Positions 19,090-29,059 of a stretch of DNA of 64,000 bases are shown here, piece after piece. The notes beneath the pieces were generated by a model. It worked only from the letters and a program-made list of their open reading frames with translations. It did no database searches and was not told the origin of the DNA. Origin of the DNA: Lepidostoma basale (Eukaryota > Arthropoda > Insecta > Trichoptera > Lepidostomatidae); assembly GCA_022606425.2 (NCBI GenBank), contig JAHDVF020000050.1:496001-560000 (forward strand), given 5' to 3'. The position numbers were made by a program, and so were the translations under genes. Each line of letters opens with the position of its first letter. The stretch's first letter is position 1.

Positions 19090-19332
19090 GTCGTACTGCC
19101 AGAATGTATATAAAGATGGCACGAGCAAATTAATCAAATATTTAATCTCGGACACGTGTGAAGGAGTGAAGAAATTGATATGTTTATCTGAGATAAATGA
19201 TGAACTTGCAATACTTGTATTCCATCACACTCGTCGATAGTATTGCATTGTAAAGGAGGCGATAGAGTTATGTTAGGATAGATCAATGTGGCGGTCCATT
19301 CTCTCTGCTTACTGTCTAGAACGGCGTGATGG
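19090..19332 (+). mobile_element. RTE-A LINE 3' end, old
   Basis: Degenerate KWHEQINQIFNLGHV-type codons, a 100-bp unrelated stretch, then EAIELC, SVWRSILSAYCLERRDG-like end and TTAG tail at 19330. Confidence 0.6.
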
Positions 19333-19344
19333 TTAGTTAGTTTG

Positions 19345-19950
19345 TTATTTATTTAATAAAGTTATAAAAAATTACAGAAACATTTTACAACTTATAAAAC
19401 AACATTTTATAAACACAATGAAAAAAACAACAAAAACCTTATAAAATCGGTACTTACAACAACTTTAAACATCGATACTTATAAAACAACATTTTATAAA
19501 CACTTAATAATATAAAAAAAACATAAAAGAAAAAAAAATTAAAAATCGGTACTGACAACATATTTAAAGCATTTTCGACGAAAGATCGCAAGAGAACCGG
19601 CATCTCCTACCTCATTTGGCAATTTGTTAAATAATTTTAATCCTCTATAAAAAACACCTTTCTCTGTACTTTCAAGTCTGGGTCTCCGGAGTCGGAATCT
19701 ATCACGACCTCTCGTCAAATAGTCATGTATATCATAACTATATGCTATATTTTTAGTAAGATATGCAGGCACCATATTACTCTTAATTTTAAAAACAAAA
19801 ATTAAAGTGTTGTACAGAACTAATTTTTTTGAATTAATTTTTTTTAATTTGTTTAACATTGTTGAAATCCTACTATATCTACCCCAACCAAGTATAGCCC
19901 TCATTCCTTTATTTTGTAAAACCTGTAGTTTGTTAATATGTTATGTTTTC
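19345..19950 (-). mobile_element. CR1-K LINE: reverse-transcriptase C-terminus
   Basis: The minus strand gives INKLQVLQNKGMRAILGWGR, YSRISTMLNKLKKINSKKL, HDYLTRGRDRFRLRRPR, GVFYRGLKLFNKLPNEV, FRRKCFKYVVS and stop at 19539. About 190 bp of AT-rich 3' region follows. NKLQxLQNK, the HDYxTR and GLKxFNxLP blocks are the standard end of CR1/Jockey-clade reverse transcriptases. The frame is uninterrupted for 121 codons, so this is one of the better-preserved coding pieces; it is 5' truncated at about 19950. Confidence 0.85.
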
Positions 19951-20389
19951 ATCCACGTTGTTTCACGAGCCGCCCTGGGCGAGGGTCTGAAAGAATGGGC
20001 GGCAGAATAGAAGACACCGGCCTGGAATCATTGTGGAATAACGAGAAAATTGTTTTGATTAATACGGAGGGAAGTTCACCTGACATCCCGCGGCAGCCTG
20101 TAATTTGCAATTAATTTGCGTAATCTCGTAGATTTATTTTCAGAATCTTATTTTCATTCATTCATCTGTCCGTAAAAGTTTTCAAATGAGATTTGAAGCT
20201 TTTTGGCGGTTTGTCATATTTAAAAAGTACAGTCAAAGCTGTGAACCGAAGTTTTTTTTATAACGGAATTAATTTATATTAATCCCATAATGGACGAAGT
20301 TTTTATACGTTTTCTCTCAACAGTTTATTATTAGATGGTTAAAATTATATTAACTGTGTGCCCGCTACGAACCTGAGGCTTTTTAAATA
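19951..20389. other. No gene seen
   Basis: Unique, no motif. Confidence 0.5.
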
Positions 20390-21335
20390 AATTAATTCAT
20401 ATGGACAAGTGTATGAAATAGCTGAAAGGGTTGGATGTAGGTGTCAAAATGGGCGGAGTGTCAGCAAGCTGTCTCTTGTATGCGGATGATGATCAGTGGC
20501 GGTACTCCCATAGAAGCCCAGAAGCCCGGCTTGCATAAGAAATTTTGAATCAAACCCCCCAAATCTAAGTAATCATGCCCCTGCATAAACCAACAACCCA
20601 CCAAATCACCTTCCAACAATGTACCCATCAGACGTAAGAGAAATAGCCACAAGTGCTGAATTTCTGTAAGCCAGAAGAGGTTTTGATTCAAAATTTCTTA
20701 CGCAAGCCGGGCTTCTGGGCTTCTATGGGAGTACCGCCACTGATGATGATATCCAACTTGCAGACAACGAGCATGAACTACAAGTCCTGGTGAATAGTAT
20801 GTATGAAGTATGAATGCGAAATGATCTGATGATGAATGTTTATAAGTCCAAGGTAACGATTTTTGAAAAATAAGAAATCACGACTGTCTGCAACATTAGC
20901 GTGAATGGTGAAAATTTGGAGCAAGTAGATGACTTCGTGTATTTGGGTAGTATGTTTATGGGCGAGTGAAGGGGAATATTAAAAAAAAGGGTTGGGGCAG
21001 GCAACAAAGCGAATGGTGCATTTAAAGTTGTCATCGCAAACAAAAACCTATCAAAAAAAGCTAAACTGGCAGTGCACAATGGTTAAATTATATGTTAACG
21101 ATGTAAATGGAACTAGAAAAAGAGGAAGACCGAGGAAAACGTGGTACGATAAAATAAATCAAATATTGTATGTCGGCCACGTGAGGAGTCAGAGAAATCG
21201 ACGCGCGTGCATGACACGATATATGAATGTTGAGAACGCGAGAGAAATAAGTCAGGAGAGAAAAGAGTGGCAGTCCATTCTTTCTATCTTCCCCTTCGGA
21301 GAGACAGCGTGATGGTAATTTAGTTAGTTAAATCA
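20390..21335 (+). mobile_element. RTE-A LINE (A1): RT catalytic region to 3' tail, interrupted
   Basis: The longest RTE-A copy. 20404-20493 reads MDKCMK (stop) LKGLDVGVKMGGVSASCLLYADD, the polymerase palm with catalytic YADD. MITE-1 follows, then 20751 on: IQLADNEHELQVLVNSMYE, NDLMMNVYKSKVTIFEK, CNISVNGENLEQ, FVYLGSMFM, VGAGNKANGAFKVVIANKNL. It then skips from AVHNG to KLYVNDVNGTRKRGRPRKTW and runs to SIFPFGETA and the TTAG tail. The skip lacks YGSEAW to the GHMER region; the junction is at an ATGGT present at both edges. Stops and frameshifts are present. Confidence 0.9.
20494..20742. mobile_element. MITE-1, hAT-like, inserted in the RT active site
   Basis: A 249-bp non-coding element with terminal inverted repeats of about 60 bp that begin CAGTGGCGGTACTCCCATAG. 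It is flanked by 8-bp duplications atgatgat (20486-20493 and 20743-20750). CAGTGGCG-type ends and 8-bp duplications are hallmarks of hAT-superfamily DNA transposons. The interior is shared with Rep-H at 1-110 and 26985-27130. It needs an outside transposase. Confidence 0.9.
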
Positions 21336-21640
21336 AATAATTATGTGTTTTAATTTATTTTTAAAACGATGTGCTTAGCAGATATAAGGTATTTGTCTGA
21401 ATGATCAAATTGTTGGTACTCTTTACGCAATTAATTTTAGATAAACAAAAATCCGACGAGCATAGAGTATGGACGACATTACAATATACTCTAATGTTAC
21501 CTCTAAAAAACAGCCATTTTCTTCATTTTATTATGTATTTAATATTGAGCGCCTATATATAGCGCCTATATTCACGAAACATAATATATTAGTTGTAAGA
21601 AATGTATTCTTTTACAACTAAATAAATTAAATAAAAAATA
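21336..21640. other. No gene seen
   Basis: AT-rich; 21540-21575 has a local direct repeat of gcgcctatat. Confidence 0.5.
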
Positions 21641-22080
21641 TCTTCTTCTTGCTCCTTGTTCCTCCTGTGAGGTAGACTCCCAGTTGTGCTTTCATATTTT
21701 AGGAGGTCTTCCACGAGGTCGAGTCCCATGAGGGTGATTATGCAATGCAATATAGGGGAGTCTGGTGCTGTCCATTCTTTGAATATGATCGTACCAGACC
21801 CTTTTTCGCTGTCCTTTTCGCTGCTCCATCTTATAACATCCTCAACCTCACAAATCTCTCTTATTCTGGTGTTCCCCACGCGATCTTTTCTGCTGTTGTC
21901 CTCAGTGTCTTCATCTCTGAAGTTCTCAAAACTTGTTTGGTCCTTACAGTGTCTGCCCTTGCTTCGACGCCATATATGTTATTATTGGTCTTACGCATGC
22001 TTTATAGATTCTCAGCTTACTGTTAATGGCCATGTCTTTGTTTTTCCATATTGTGGATTTTAGAGCACTAGAGATTGCAG
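21641..22080 (-). mobile_element. LINE-C-type 3' end
   Basis: The minus strand from 22080: AAAISSALKSTIW-like, KTWPLTVS, CVRPIITYMASKQGQTL-like, ENFRDEDTEDNSRKDRVGN, TRIREICEVEDVIRW, then DSPILHCIITLMGLDLVEDL, LPHRRNKEQEEDI with GAAGAAGA tail. Two or three frameshifts. A divergent relative of LINE-C. Confidence 0.75.
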
Positions 22081-22300
22081 CTGCCTTGTTAAATAAATAA
22101 TAATAAATAATTAAATTTCTGATTTTGAAAATTTGGTTTGGTTCATGTGGTGCTGTGTTCCTGTAAAGTTTGGAGATATTTCGTGTATAAGTGAATTGTT
22201 TTGGTCAATTTAACTGTTGCCGAACTTTATTATAGTTAATTGTGACACGTAATACGTTTGTACTGTTTTGCTGTTAAAATTATATTAGTTTTATCGTTTT
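22081..22300. other. Possible PLE terminal-repeat flank
   Basis: Contains ggagatatttcg, gtataagtgaattgttttgg and gttaattgtgacac. It resembles the AT-rich sequences beside the PLE-A2 arms but shows no full core. Confidence 0.35.
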
Positions 22301-22836
22301 TATAAAGAATTTTGACAGGTGTAAAAATAAATTTTTCATTTGTTCCAATGACAATTTGAATAATTTCTTCAATATTATTTTTAAGTTCTTGCTGGTTACG
22401 TGCCTAATTACAGCTAATTTAAAAAACGGTGGATACGTGTAACATAAATTAAATAAACACAAAAGTCCGGATCGTCCATGTCAACATGCGCAACATCGAA
22501 AAAAACATTATGTGCTAAATTAAAAAAACGGTGGATTCAAGGAACATAAATTAAATAGACAATATGTGCACCATCTAAAAAGAACATTTTGTGTTCAATT
22601 ATTTTTATTTTGTTATTATATTTTATATCATTGTATTTTATATTATTGTATTTTATATTATTTGTTTTAGATTTATTTTGTGGGTGTTGGACAATCGAAG
22701 TGTGCGCGGGAGATGCCTTGTGGTGGCGATGAGGTTCGCAACCCATCACAGCGCGTCTCCCGCGGGGCGAAAAGAGAAGGTTGGAGTGCCGCATCAGTAA
22801 AAGTGTGACAGTCCATTCTTTCTGCCTACCCTTTCG
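22301..22836 (+). mobile_element. SINE-R, longest copy
   Basis: A 536-bp non-coding element. The 5' part has attttgacaggtgtaaaaat, caatttgaataatttcttc and ttaagttcttgctgg. The middle has two related copies of aaattaaaaaaacggtgga and a tatcattgtattttatatta stretch. The 3' part has acaatcgaagtgtgcgcggg, atgaggttcgcaacccatca and cgcggggcgaaaagagaagg, then the RTE-A end (ctttctgcctaccctttcg) cut before the TTAG tail. The 3' RTE-A end implies mobilisation by RTE-A. Confidence 0.8.
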
Positions 22837-22859
22837 CTTTTATTGTATACACCGCTATC

Positions 22860-23140
22860 CTCATACAATATAGAATAAAGAACTCAAAGATAAGGGAGTT
22901 TGCGAGGCCGAGGATATGGTAAGATGGGATAGCAAAGGAGAACATACTAGTATACACACGTGAGGAGAATAAATCCATCCAGACTCCCTTTCATTGTGTT
23001 GAACGGTCAACCCCAAGGTAAACGGCTTTAGGGTAAAACACGAAAGAGTTGGATTAACAGCTGGGAGTCGACCTCGCAGGAGGCCAATTTCTTTTAAGGA
23101 ACAGTCCACAAGGCCTACACTAAGACGAAGAAGAAGAATC
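22860..23140 (+). mobile_element. LINE-C-like 3' end, decayed
   Basis: Codons for VCEAEDMVRWDSKG match EVEDVIRW of LINE-C. The rest is broken (KHERVGLTAGSRPRRRP) and finishes in acgaagaagaagaat. Opposite strand to LINE-B that follows. Confidence 0.5.
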
Positions 23141-23159
23141 CTATTCTCATTATTTATAA

Positions 23160-23352
23160 CTTCTTCTTCTTCCTCGTTCGCTTCCATGTCACTCTGTCCT
23201 GTGCAGACTGCATCCAGGTTATTCCGACGTGTCTGTTCAGATCATCCTTCCACCGTAGTTGCGATCGTCCTGCACTTCTCTTTGCCGTCCACGGTCTCCA
23301 AGTCAGCAGTCTTCTTGTCCACTTTTCATCGGAGTTTCTGGCTACGTGACCT
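23160..23352 (-). mobile_element. LINE-B 3' end, short
   Basis: The minus strand has LRRKVDKKTADLETVDGKE-type codons out of frame with SAGRSQLRWKDDLNRHVGIT, WMQSAQDRVTWKRTRK and a GAAGAAGAAG tail. 5' truncated at about 23352. Confidence 0.8.
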
Positions 23353-23940
23353 GACGCTGCGTCCTATAACAGCTTCGGCTAAGTGGTGACTAACCTTCCA
23401 TGTCCCGGTCAGTGCTCCGCAGTCAACTTGTTAGCAAATAACTATTCCGGAGTGTTCCAGAAAGGATAGAGAGATAGATTGAACCCCCGCACTGTTCCAT
23501 TCTGACTTAATTTTCTGGATTCTACAACATCGTTTCGTGTACCCATGTCGAATATTCACGTGGTCAATTTTTAAAATTGGTTGTCTGGCATTTTTACCAC
23601 AATAATGTAGATATCGGAAAAAATAGATCCCAATACATCAGCATAAAAGCTATTTACGTCAAAGCACGACTTAATGGATTGTCCCACCGCATCGGTGTTC
23701 CATAATAATAGCATTTTATTACCGTCCGGTCGAGTCTGGCATAGTACAATGTACTTGGAAGGCCGACGGTGGCGCCGCATAGCGTCAGCCCGTCGCGACG
23801 TCCCTCTCCATCCACCCCCGAAGCGATTGACATTTCGGGTAGACAGGCCCTCTCTGAACACTGCTTATAATTTGAATGTCCATCAATAACCTCATGTGTA
23901 TTCATCTATTAATTATATCTTATAAATTATTCTATAGTTA
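23353..23940. other. No gene called; GC-richer island at 23690-23850
   Basis: Three overlapping frames of 71-96 codons on both strands cover 23571-23905. None shows a domain, and mutual overlap in a GC-rich patch makes chance frames likely. A fragment of an unrecognised element cannot be excluded. Confidence 0.4.
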
Positions 23941-23944
23941 TTAA

Positions 23945-24030
23945 GAAGTCCTAAAATATTTCAAAGAAGGATGAGAATAGATAAAATATCAGTAGAAATG
24001 AGATCTTTTAGAAGGATGTGTCGAAAATCG
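23945..24030 (+). mobile_element. RTE-A fragment, short
   Basis: FQRRMRIDKISVEMRSFRRM codons and CRKST: the NAVEMRSLRRMCG region without either end. It abuts the oppositely oriented copy that follows. Confidence 0.55.
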
Positions 24031-24335
24031 ACAAAAAACAAACAAACAAACCATCACGCCGTTTCTCCGCAGGTATAGGCAGAGAGAATGGACCGCCACA
24101 CTACTCTATCCTTGCAAACCTCTCTAGCTTTCTCCACATTCATACAACGAGTCACACACGCACGTCGATTCCTCCGACTTCTAACATGACCAACCTTTAA
24201 AGTTTGATTTATTTGGTCATGCCATGTTTTCCTCGGTCTGCCTCGACTTCTTACCCCATTTACATCATTAACGTATACTTTCTTAATCATTCTTTCTCCA
24301 TCTATGCGTTCCAAATTGCCGAACCAACGCAGCGA
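24031..24335 (-). mobile_element. RTE-A LINE (A3) 3' end with TTTG tail
   Basis: An 86-codon minus-strand frame: MERIDGERMIKKVYVNDVNG, VRSRGRPRKTWHDQINQTL, KVGHVRSRRNRRACVTRCMN, WRSILSAYTCGETA, stop. The tail is TTTGTTTGTTTG (24037-24050) rather than TTAG. NDVNGVRSRGRP and HVRSRRNRRACVT mark the A3 subfamily, also at 49345-50108. Intact over its length. Confidence 0.88.
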
Positions 24336-24349
24336 AAATCTATGTTTAA

Positions 24350-24570
24350 CTAAATAATTAAAGGATCATTAAGATAGAATAAATGCAGTAGAAATGAGAT
24401 CTCTTAGACGAACGAGTGATACGATTTGTATGATAGAGTGTCGAATGAAAATATAAGAAGTTTGGCAGTCCATTCTTTCTGCCTACCCCTTCGGGGAGAC
24501 GGTATGATGGTTAGTTAGTTAATCATTAAGATGGTTTGGACACATGGAATGAATGAATGAATAAATAATG
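24350..24570 (+). mobile_element. RTE-A (A1) remnant hosting another RTE-A
   Basis: 24355-24375 and 24533-24565 read MK-GSLR|WFGHMERMNE codons of RTE-A and are continuous once 24376-24521 and one duplication are removed. Confidence 0.75.
24376..24521 (+). mobile_element. RTE-A inserted in RTE-A, 11-bp duplication
   Basis: 146 bp: RINAVEMRSLRRT, a shortened YDRVSNENIRS, then a jump to VWQSILSAYPFGETV and TTAG tail. Flanks atcattaagat at 24365-24375 and 24522-24532. It is internally deleted, either before or during insertion. Confidence 0.9.
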
Positions 24571-24589
24571 TTTTTGTTATCGATAATTT

Positions 24590-24915
24590 AGTCATGTCAG
24601 GCTTTCTTTGGTTTTCCACGGCTTCTCTTTCCACGCATTCTGCTTGTATACAATATATTAACCATTCTTTTCTCGTATATACGTTCTATATGTCCAAGCC
24701 ATCTCAGAGGTCCTTTTTTTAATTTTACTTATTATGCAATTACATTTCTTCCTTATTTCGTAGTTCGGTATTCTGCCATATATATTTTTCTCACATTCTT
24801 CTCAGTGATTCCATTTCTTTGCCATTAATCATACTTTCATCATTTTGCCAGCTCCAAGCTTCACTTCCATACATAAGGGTTGGTACTAGAACTGCATTAT
24901 GAACTGCCACTTATT
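24590..24915 (-). mobile_element. RTE-A LINE, divergent
   Basis: The minus strand has VLVPTLMYGSEAWSWQNDES, MINGKEMESLRRM, CEKNIYGRIPNYEIRKKC, NCIISKIKKGPLRWLGHIER and IYEKRMVNILY. It stops within the following RGKPWKTKESLT-like block. It has no tail, so it is 3' truncated. Confidence 0.8.
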
Positions 24916-25595
24916 TATAACCATATATTGTATTTATATTTAAATAATTTTCCTCTTTGTAATTTCAATATTTCACAATGACATACGCACGCTAGACACG
25001 CGAATAAAACTAATTTCACTTATTTAAAATTATTTCCTCAATTAAAACCTATATTTAGGGGCAGCGGAGAAATTTCTATGACAGCGAAAGACATTAACTC
25101 CCCAAGTCCCGGCCATTGTAATGATTAATGGTCCCCCTAGCATTTGAATGTAACCTTTAGGACATCGGGACCCATTCCCCGCGTACTTTATGGTCGAGTG
25201 GGGCCACCATCATTTCGGTGCATTGTCGTACAGTGGTGGCAGGGGTTCTCAAGGGCCGAATTTAAAAAAATCTTACCTAGATCACGATTGGTGTTAAATA
25301 TTGTCCTTATTTCTTAATATTCCATGCGGATCGATTGTCCTTTCCTGACTTATTAGATAAATAATACAAGTAATAAGTTCTATCTCATCTGCTGTTAGTT
25401 CGGGTCATTGTAAACCAGATGTTATGTTTAGTATTATAATATCAAGTTATATGATTAAGTCGCCGAGGTAATAGGTGTTCTATTCGAATAAATCTAGAAG
25501 TTATATTATATTTTATGATAGTATTTTTTTTTTAATTTAAATTTGAAGGGGAATCATTTAATTTCTATAAAATAAAACAACACTTCTAGCAAACA
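24916..25595. other. No gene seen
   Basis: Unique; contains a GC-richer stretch 25060-25250 with no motif. Confidence 0.5.
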
Positions 25596-25599
25596 TACG

Positions 25600-25935
25600 T
25601 TTTCATTCTTTTCAATCATCTTATATTTGCATTTGACACAATCATATACAGATTTACAACCCATTCGTCTAAGAGATCTTATTTCTAGCCCATTTATTGT
25701 ACTTCTTTTGTCAGTTCCTTGCTCTACTTTATTATATAAGAACATTATAGCGCACTTCCATCTTACAATTTTTGACGAGCGTGCATGTCACTATATGTGA
25801 ATGTTGAGAATTCTTTTAATGTTTTCAAATCATCTTAACGTTCCTTTCATTATTTTGTTCATATCACATTCATTCGCACTGCATTCATTTATTATATTTT
25901 CTTTCGACATTTCCATTGCAATTATTTGAAATCTT
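25600..25935 (-). mobile_element. RTE-A LINE fragments, rearranged
   Basis: 25600-25770: LYNKVEQGTDKRSTINGLEI, RSLRRMGCKSVYDCVK (a YGSEAW-RRMCG region, degraded). 25805-25935: MSKENIINECSANECDMNKI, MKGTLR. Both are minus strand, with the order swapped or partly duplicated. Confidence 0.65.
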
Positions 25936-25989
25936 AATGTCTCTTTAGATTCACTTTTTTGTTTTGTTGTCTTGGGGGAATTGTAAAAT

Positions 25990-26285
25990 TTCACTCGCGC
26001 TACTGTGCTCCGGAACAAGAATGGTCACGCTCCTAATCTGCATTGTACTGTTTCAAGGGTGGTGAAACCCGGCTCCGTGACCTCAGGACATTCTTCAACT
26101 TTGGTGCGAGACTCTAGTTTGGGTCGTCAAATTAAGAATGCAGGGGTGGATTGGGATAAGATTACATAACGAATTTTCATCAATGATTTTTTTAAATCAA
26201 TATATTAAATAAATGTCATTTAAAACAATAATGAAAATAAAATGAAAATTACAAAAATAATCTTTATAGTATTCAAATTTATGAA
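25990..26285. other. No gene seen
   Basis: Unique spacer with tcaagggtggtgaaacccgg; no assignment. Confidence 0.5.
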
Positions 26286-26747
26286 TTCAAATTTTTCATT
26301 TGTTCCAATGACAATTTGAATACATTCTTCAATAATATTTTTAAGTTCTTGCTGGTGTTGGATTGTTTTAAGTGCCTAATTACAGTAAATTAAAAAAAAA
26401 ACGTGGATAACGTGGAATAAAAATTAAATAAACATAAATGTCCGGATCGTCCAGCTGACGACAAGTGCACCATCTAAAATAACAATATGTGTTAACTTAT
26501 TTTTATTTGTTATTTTATTTCATATCATTGTATTTCAGATAATTTGTTTCAGATTTATTATGTAGACGTTGAACGATCGAAGTGTGCGCGGGAGATGCCT
26601 TTTGGTGGCGATGAGGTTCGCAACCCATCACACCGCGTCTCTCGCGATGGCGGAAAGAGAAGGATGGAGTGCCGCATCGATTAAAGTGTGGCAGTCCATT
26701 CTTTCTGCCTACCCTTTCGGGGAGACGGCGTGATGGTTAGTTAGTTA
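26286..26747 (+). mobile_element. SINE-R copy with complete RTE-A tail
   Basis: Matches 22301-22836 block for block and continues through the RTE-A end tcggggagacggcgtgatgg and TTAGTTAG. It shows what the full 3' end of SINE-R looks like. Confidence 0.82.
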
Positions 26748-26769
26748 TCTTTATAGTATATATTGAGTT

Positions 26770-26880
26770 AAATTCCACTTAGGTTAGTGGTTTCGAGCGG
26801 TTTCGGCAGCTCGTTGTCATCTTCTGGGCTGGCGTAACGAGTCGAAGCCATAAACCAAAGTGGAATAAACTAAATATGTT
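26770..26880 (-). mobile_element. PLE-E-like terminal repeat, two damaged arms
   Basis: Minus strand: a hammerhead-like core (26795-26826) and an outer phrase ccactttggtttat. The other arm is partial (gctggcgtaacgagtcgaag). Confidence 0.5.
26795..26826 (-). ncRNA. Hammerhead-like core, PLE-E type
   Basis: Minus strand: CAGAAGA, T, GACAACGAGCTGCC (stem II weakened), GAAA, CCGC, TC. Confidence 0.4.
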
Positions 26881-26984
26881 TACGATAGAAACTTTAAATT
26901 ACATTATATTTTATAAGAGTTTACCATAAATTAAAATGAAACTTCTATTTCATTCGTATTTCTTATATTATATGCTTGGACTTG

Positions 26985-27330
26985 GTTCTTCTGGCTTACA
27001 GAGGTTCAGCTCTTGTGGCTATTCCTCTTACGTCTGATGGGAACATTGTTGGATGGTGATTTTGGGGGTTGTTAGTTTATGTGGGGGAATGATTTGTGTG
27101 GCCCGGAGTGTTCCTCTGAAGGAGGATCGATTTTGGGCGCTTGTGGCGGCTGGAGGTGTTTGGGTCGTAATTATAGAGGTCTTTTATTGTGGGGTTAGGA
27201 TGTGAAGGGAAAACACAATTGTTCATGAAAGAATAAATTAAATATAACATCTTTGGTTCCCAATCTTTGCTAGTTCTTGGGATGTCAATCAGGCCGTAAA
27301 TGTTGTATTTTTCCATTGCTTTTCACATTT
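26985..27330 (+). repeat. Rep-H copy
   Basis: cttacagaggttcagctctt, ggctattcctcttacgtctg and gaacattgttggatggtgat are shared with 20560-20690 (inverted, inside MITE-1). The part from 27090 is shared with 60-110. A longer parent of MITE-1 is possible. Confidence 0.55.
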
Positions 27331-27374
27331 TTGTATAAAACAGATTATTTAAACTGTATACAACTATAAGCCAT

Positions 27375-27540
27375 TGATTTTCATGACATGTGATAGGTAG
27401 CTTGACTATTGCTTTGTTTATTGTCTCGTAAATTCTACCAGACCAAATTGAGAAGTTTGCCGTTTTCGCCTAGAATCGAACCCGGGACGTTAGGTGTAGT
27501 ATAGCTGTTTCCGCTGTGCCACGTAGGCCGTCATTAAGGG
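27375..27540 (-). mobile_element. SINE-T copy
   Basis: Minus strand: tRNA-like head with B box gtcccgggttcgattctagg, body with ggtctggtagaatttacgag, 3' end gctacctatcacatgtcatg. The A-box region is degraded. Confidence 0.7.
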
Positions 27541-27837
27541 GTTAGGGGTAGTCAGACGTATGAAAAAAACAAGTATTAAATTTTTTTTGACAGTTAATAA
27601 ATTTATTTTATAAAACCAACAATACAATTTTTTTTTGTTTTAACTTGATTTGACCCTTATTTGAAAAAAAAAATGTAAATTATATATGAAGTTATCGCCA
27701 TATTCGTTAGATCCTGTTCCATAATGCGGTTCATCTTAAATCATTCAAATAAATAAAAAATATTATCTGAATAGTTAATCTAGTGTCTGAATGAAGGATT
27801 TGTTTCTTTTGAAAATTTTCTATTGTTTATAAATTAT
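27541..27837. other. No gene seen; AT-rich
   Basis: Homopolymer-rich spacer. Confidence 0.5.
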
Positions 27838-28008
27838 TAAACTAACTAACTACTAACTAACCATCACGCCGTCTCCCCGAAAGGGTAAGCAGAAAGAATG
27901 GACTGTCACACTTTTACTGATGCGGCACTCCATCCTTCTCTTTTCGCTCCGCGGGAGACGCGGTGTGATGGGTTACGAACCTCATCGCCACCAATAGGCA
28001 TCTCCCAT
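27838..28008 (-). mobile_element. SINE-R 3' half
   Basis: Minus strand: ggtggcgatgaggttcgtaa, the gcggaaaagagaagga-type block, and the RTE-A end with TTAG/TAGTTAG tail at 27838-27860. 5' truncated at 28008. Confidence 0.8.
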
Positions 28009-28150
28009 CTTATCAAAATTAAGTTCATTAAAATTATAATTTGCTTATTTATATTTTCTTGGAAAAGCGACGGAATGGTGTGACTTAATAATAATGATCC
28101 TTTTCTTCTTTTATTGTTTTTTATTATTACAATATTTGATCCTTGCAGGT

Positions 28151-28212
28151 ATTTATCTCTAGTATATTATATTATATCTAGTATATTATATTATATCTAG
28201 TATATTATATAA
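28151..28212. repeat. Three tandem 20-bp units
   Basis: tctagtatattatattatat repeated three times, the last incomplete. Confidence 0.9.
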
Positions 28213-28505
28213 ATTATTAACTGTTGCATTTTTCATTGAAAATCCGTAAGTAAATTATAGAGGCCGGTATTTTGTTTATTTAAAAAAAAAGTTTCGATCA
28301 GGCACTAGATTAACAATTAAAATATATATATTTTTTATTTGTATGATTTTAGATGAACCTGTAAGAAGTTATAATGGTCACCGCAAAGCACAACTTATGA
28401 AACAGCGTCCAACAAATATGTACTCGTATTTTGCATTTATGTATTTTTTTTTTCTTCGAATTTTGTCAAATCAAGTTAAAACTTAAATTAATAATTTAAT
28501 ATCGT
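28213..28505. other. No gene seen
   Basis: AT-rich; nothing assigned. Confidence 0.5.
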
Positions 28506-29012
28506 TCTTCTTCTTCTTCTACTTCTTCTTCTGATTGTAGATCTTGCGATCTGTTAATGCAGGATATCAACTTTCTTCCTGTGATGAAGACGACCATCCT
28601 TCTCTCCATCTCTTTGGTGGTCGTCCGGGTGGTCGACGGCCCTCTGGAGTCTCGTGCATCACGATATTAGGAATTATTGCTGGATTCATTCTCTCGATGT
28701 GGTCCCTCCAGAATCGTCTTCTCTGCCTACTCCATCTCACTATGTCTTCAATTTTGCAGGATTTACGATATTTTTCATTGGATATCCTATCTCTAAGAGT
28801 TCTCCCCACAATAGGTCGCAATGTTCTCATTTTTGCAACTCTTAAGATATGTTTGGTTCTGACAGGGTCTGGTATTGCTTCGATTCCGTATGCCACTATG
28901 GGCTTGATGCATGTTTTATAAATTCTTACTTTACTTTCCACTAGCATATGCTTATTGTCCCAGACAGTGTCCCTTAGACATCCGGAGATAACTGCAGCTT
29001 TATCAGTCTGTT
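28506..29012 (-). mobile_element. LINE-C 3' end, best copy
   Basis: Minus strand 28947-28567: MLVESKVRIYKTCIKPIVAY, GIEAIPDPVRTKHILRVAKM, RTLRPIVGRTLRDRISNEKY, EDIVRWSRQRRRFWRDHIER, PEGRRPPGRPPKRWREGW, SSSSQEES, then out to a (GAA)n tail at 28506-28535. An uninterrupted 126-codon frame; upstream codons (VKKQTDKAAVISGCLRD) extend to about 29012. 5' truncated. Confidence 0.88.
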
Positions 29013-29059
29013 TTTTAACATCATTATATAGATCAGATAGTCGCAGCGATCAATATAAT

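Noticed and set aside
22591..22800. 69-codon frame ending RFATHHSASPAGRKEK as a conserved protein
   Set aside because: The frame recurs only because SINE-R recurs; its 5' part is low-complexity AT repeat and other copies break it.
23571..23905. Overlapping 71-96 codon frames as an exon
   Set aside because: Frames on both strands of the same GC-rich patch, none with recognisable content.
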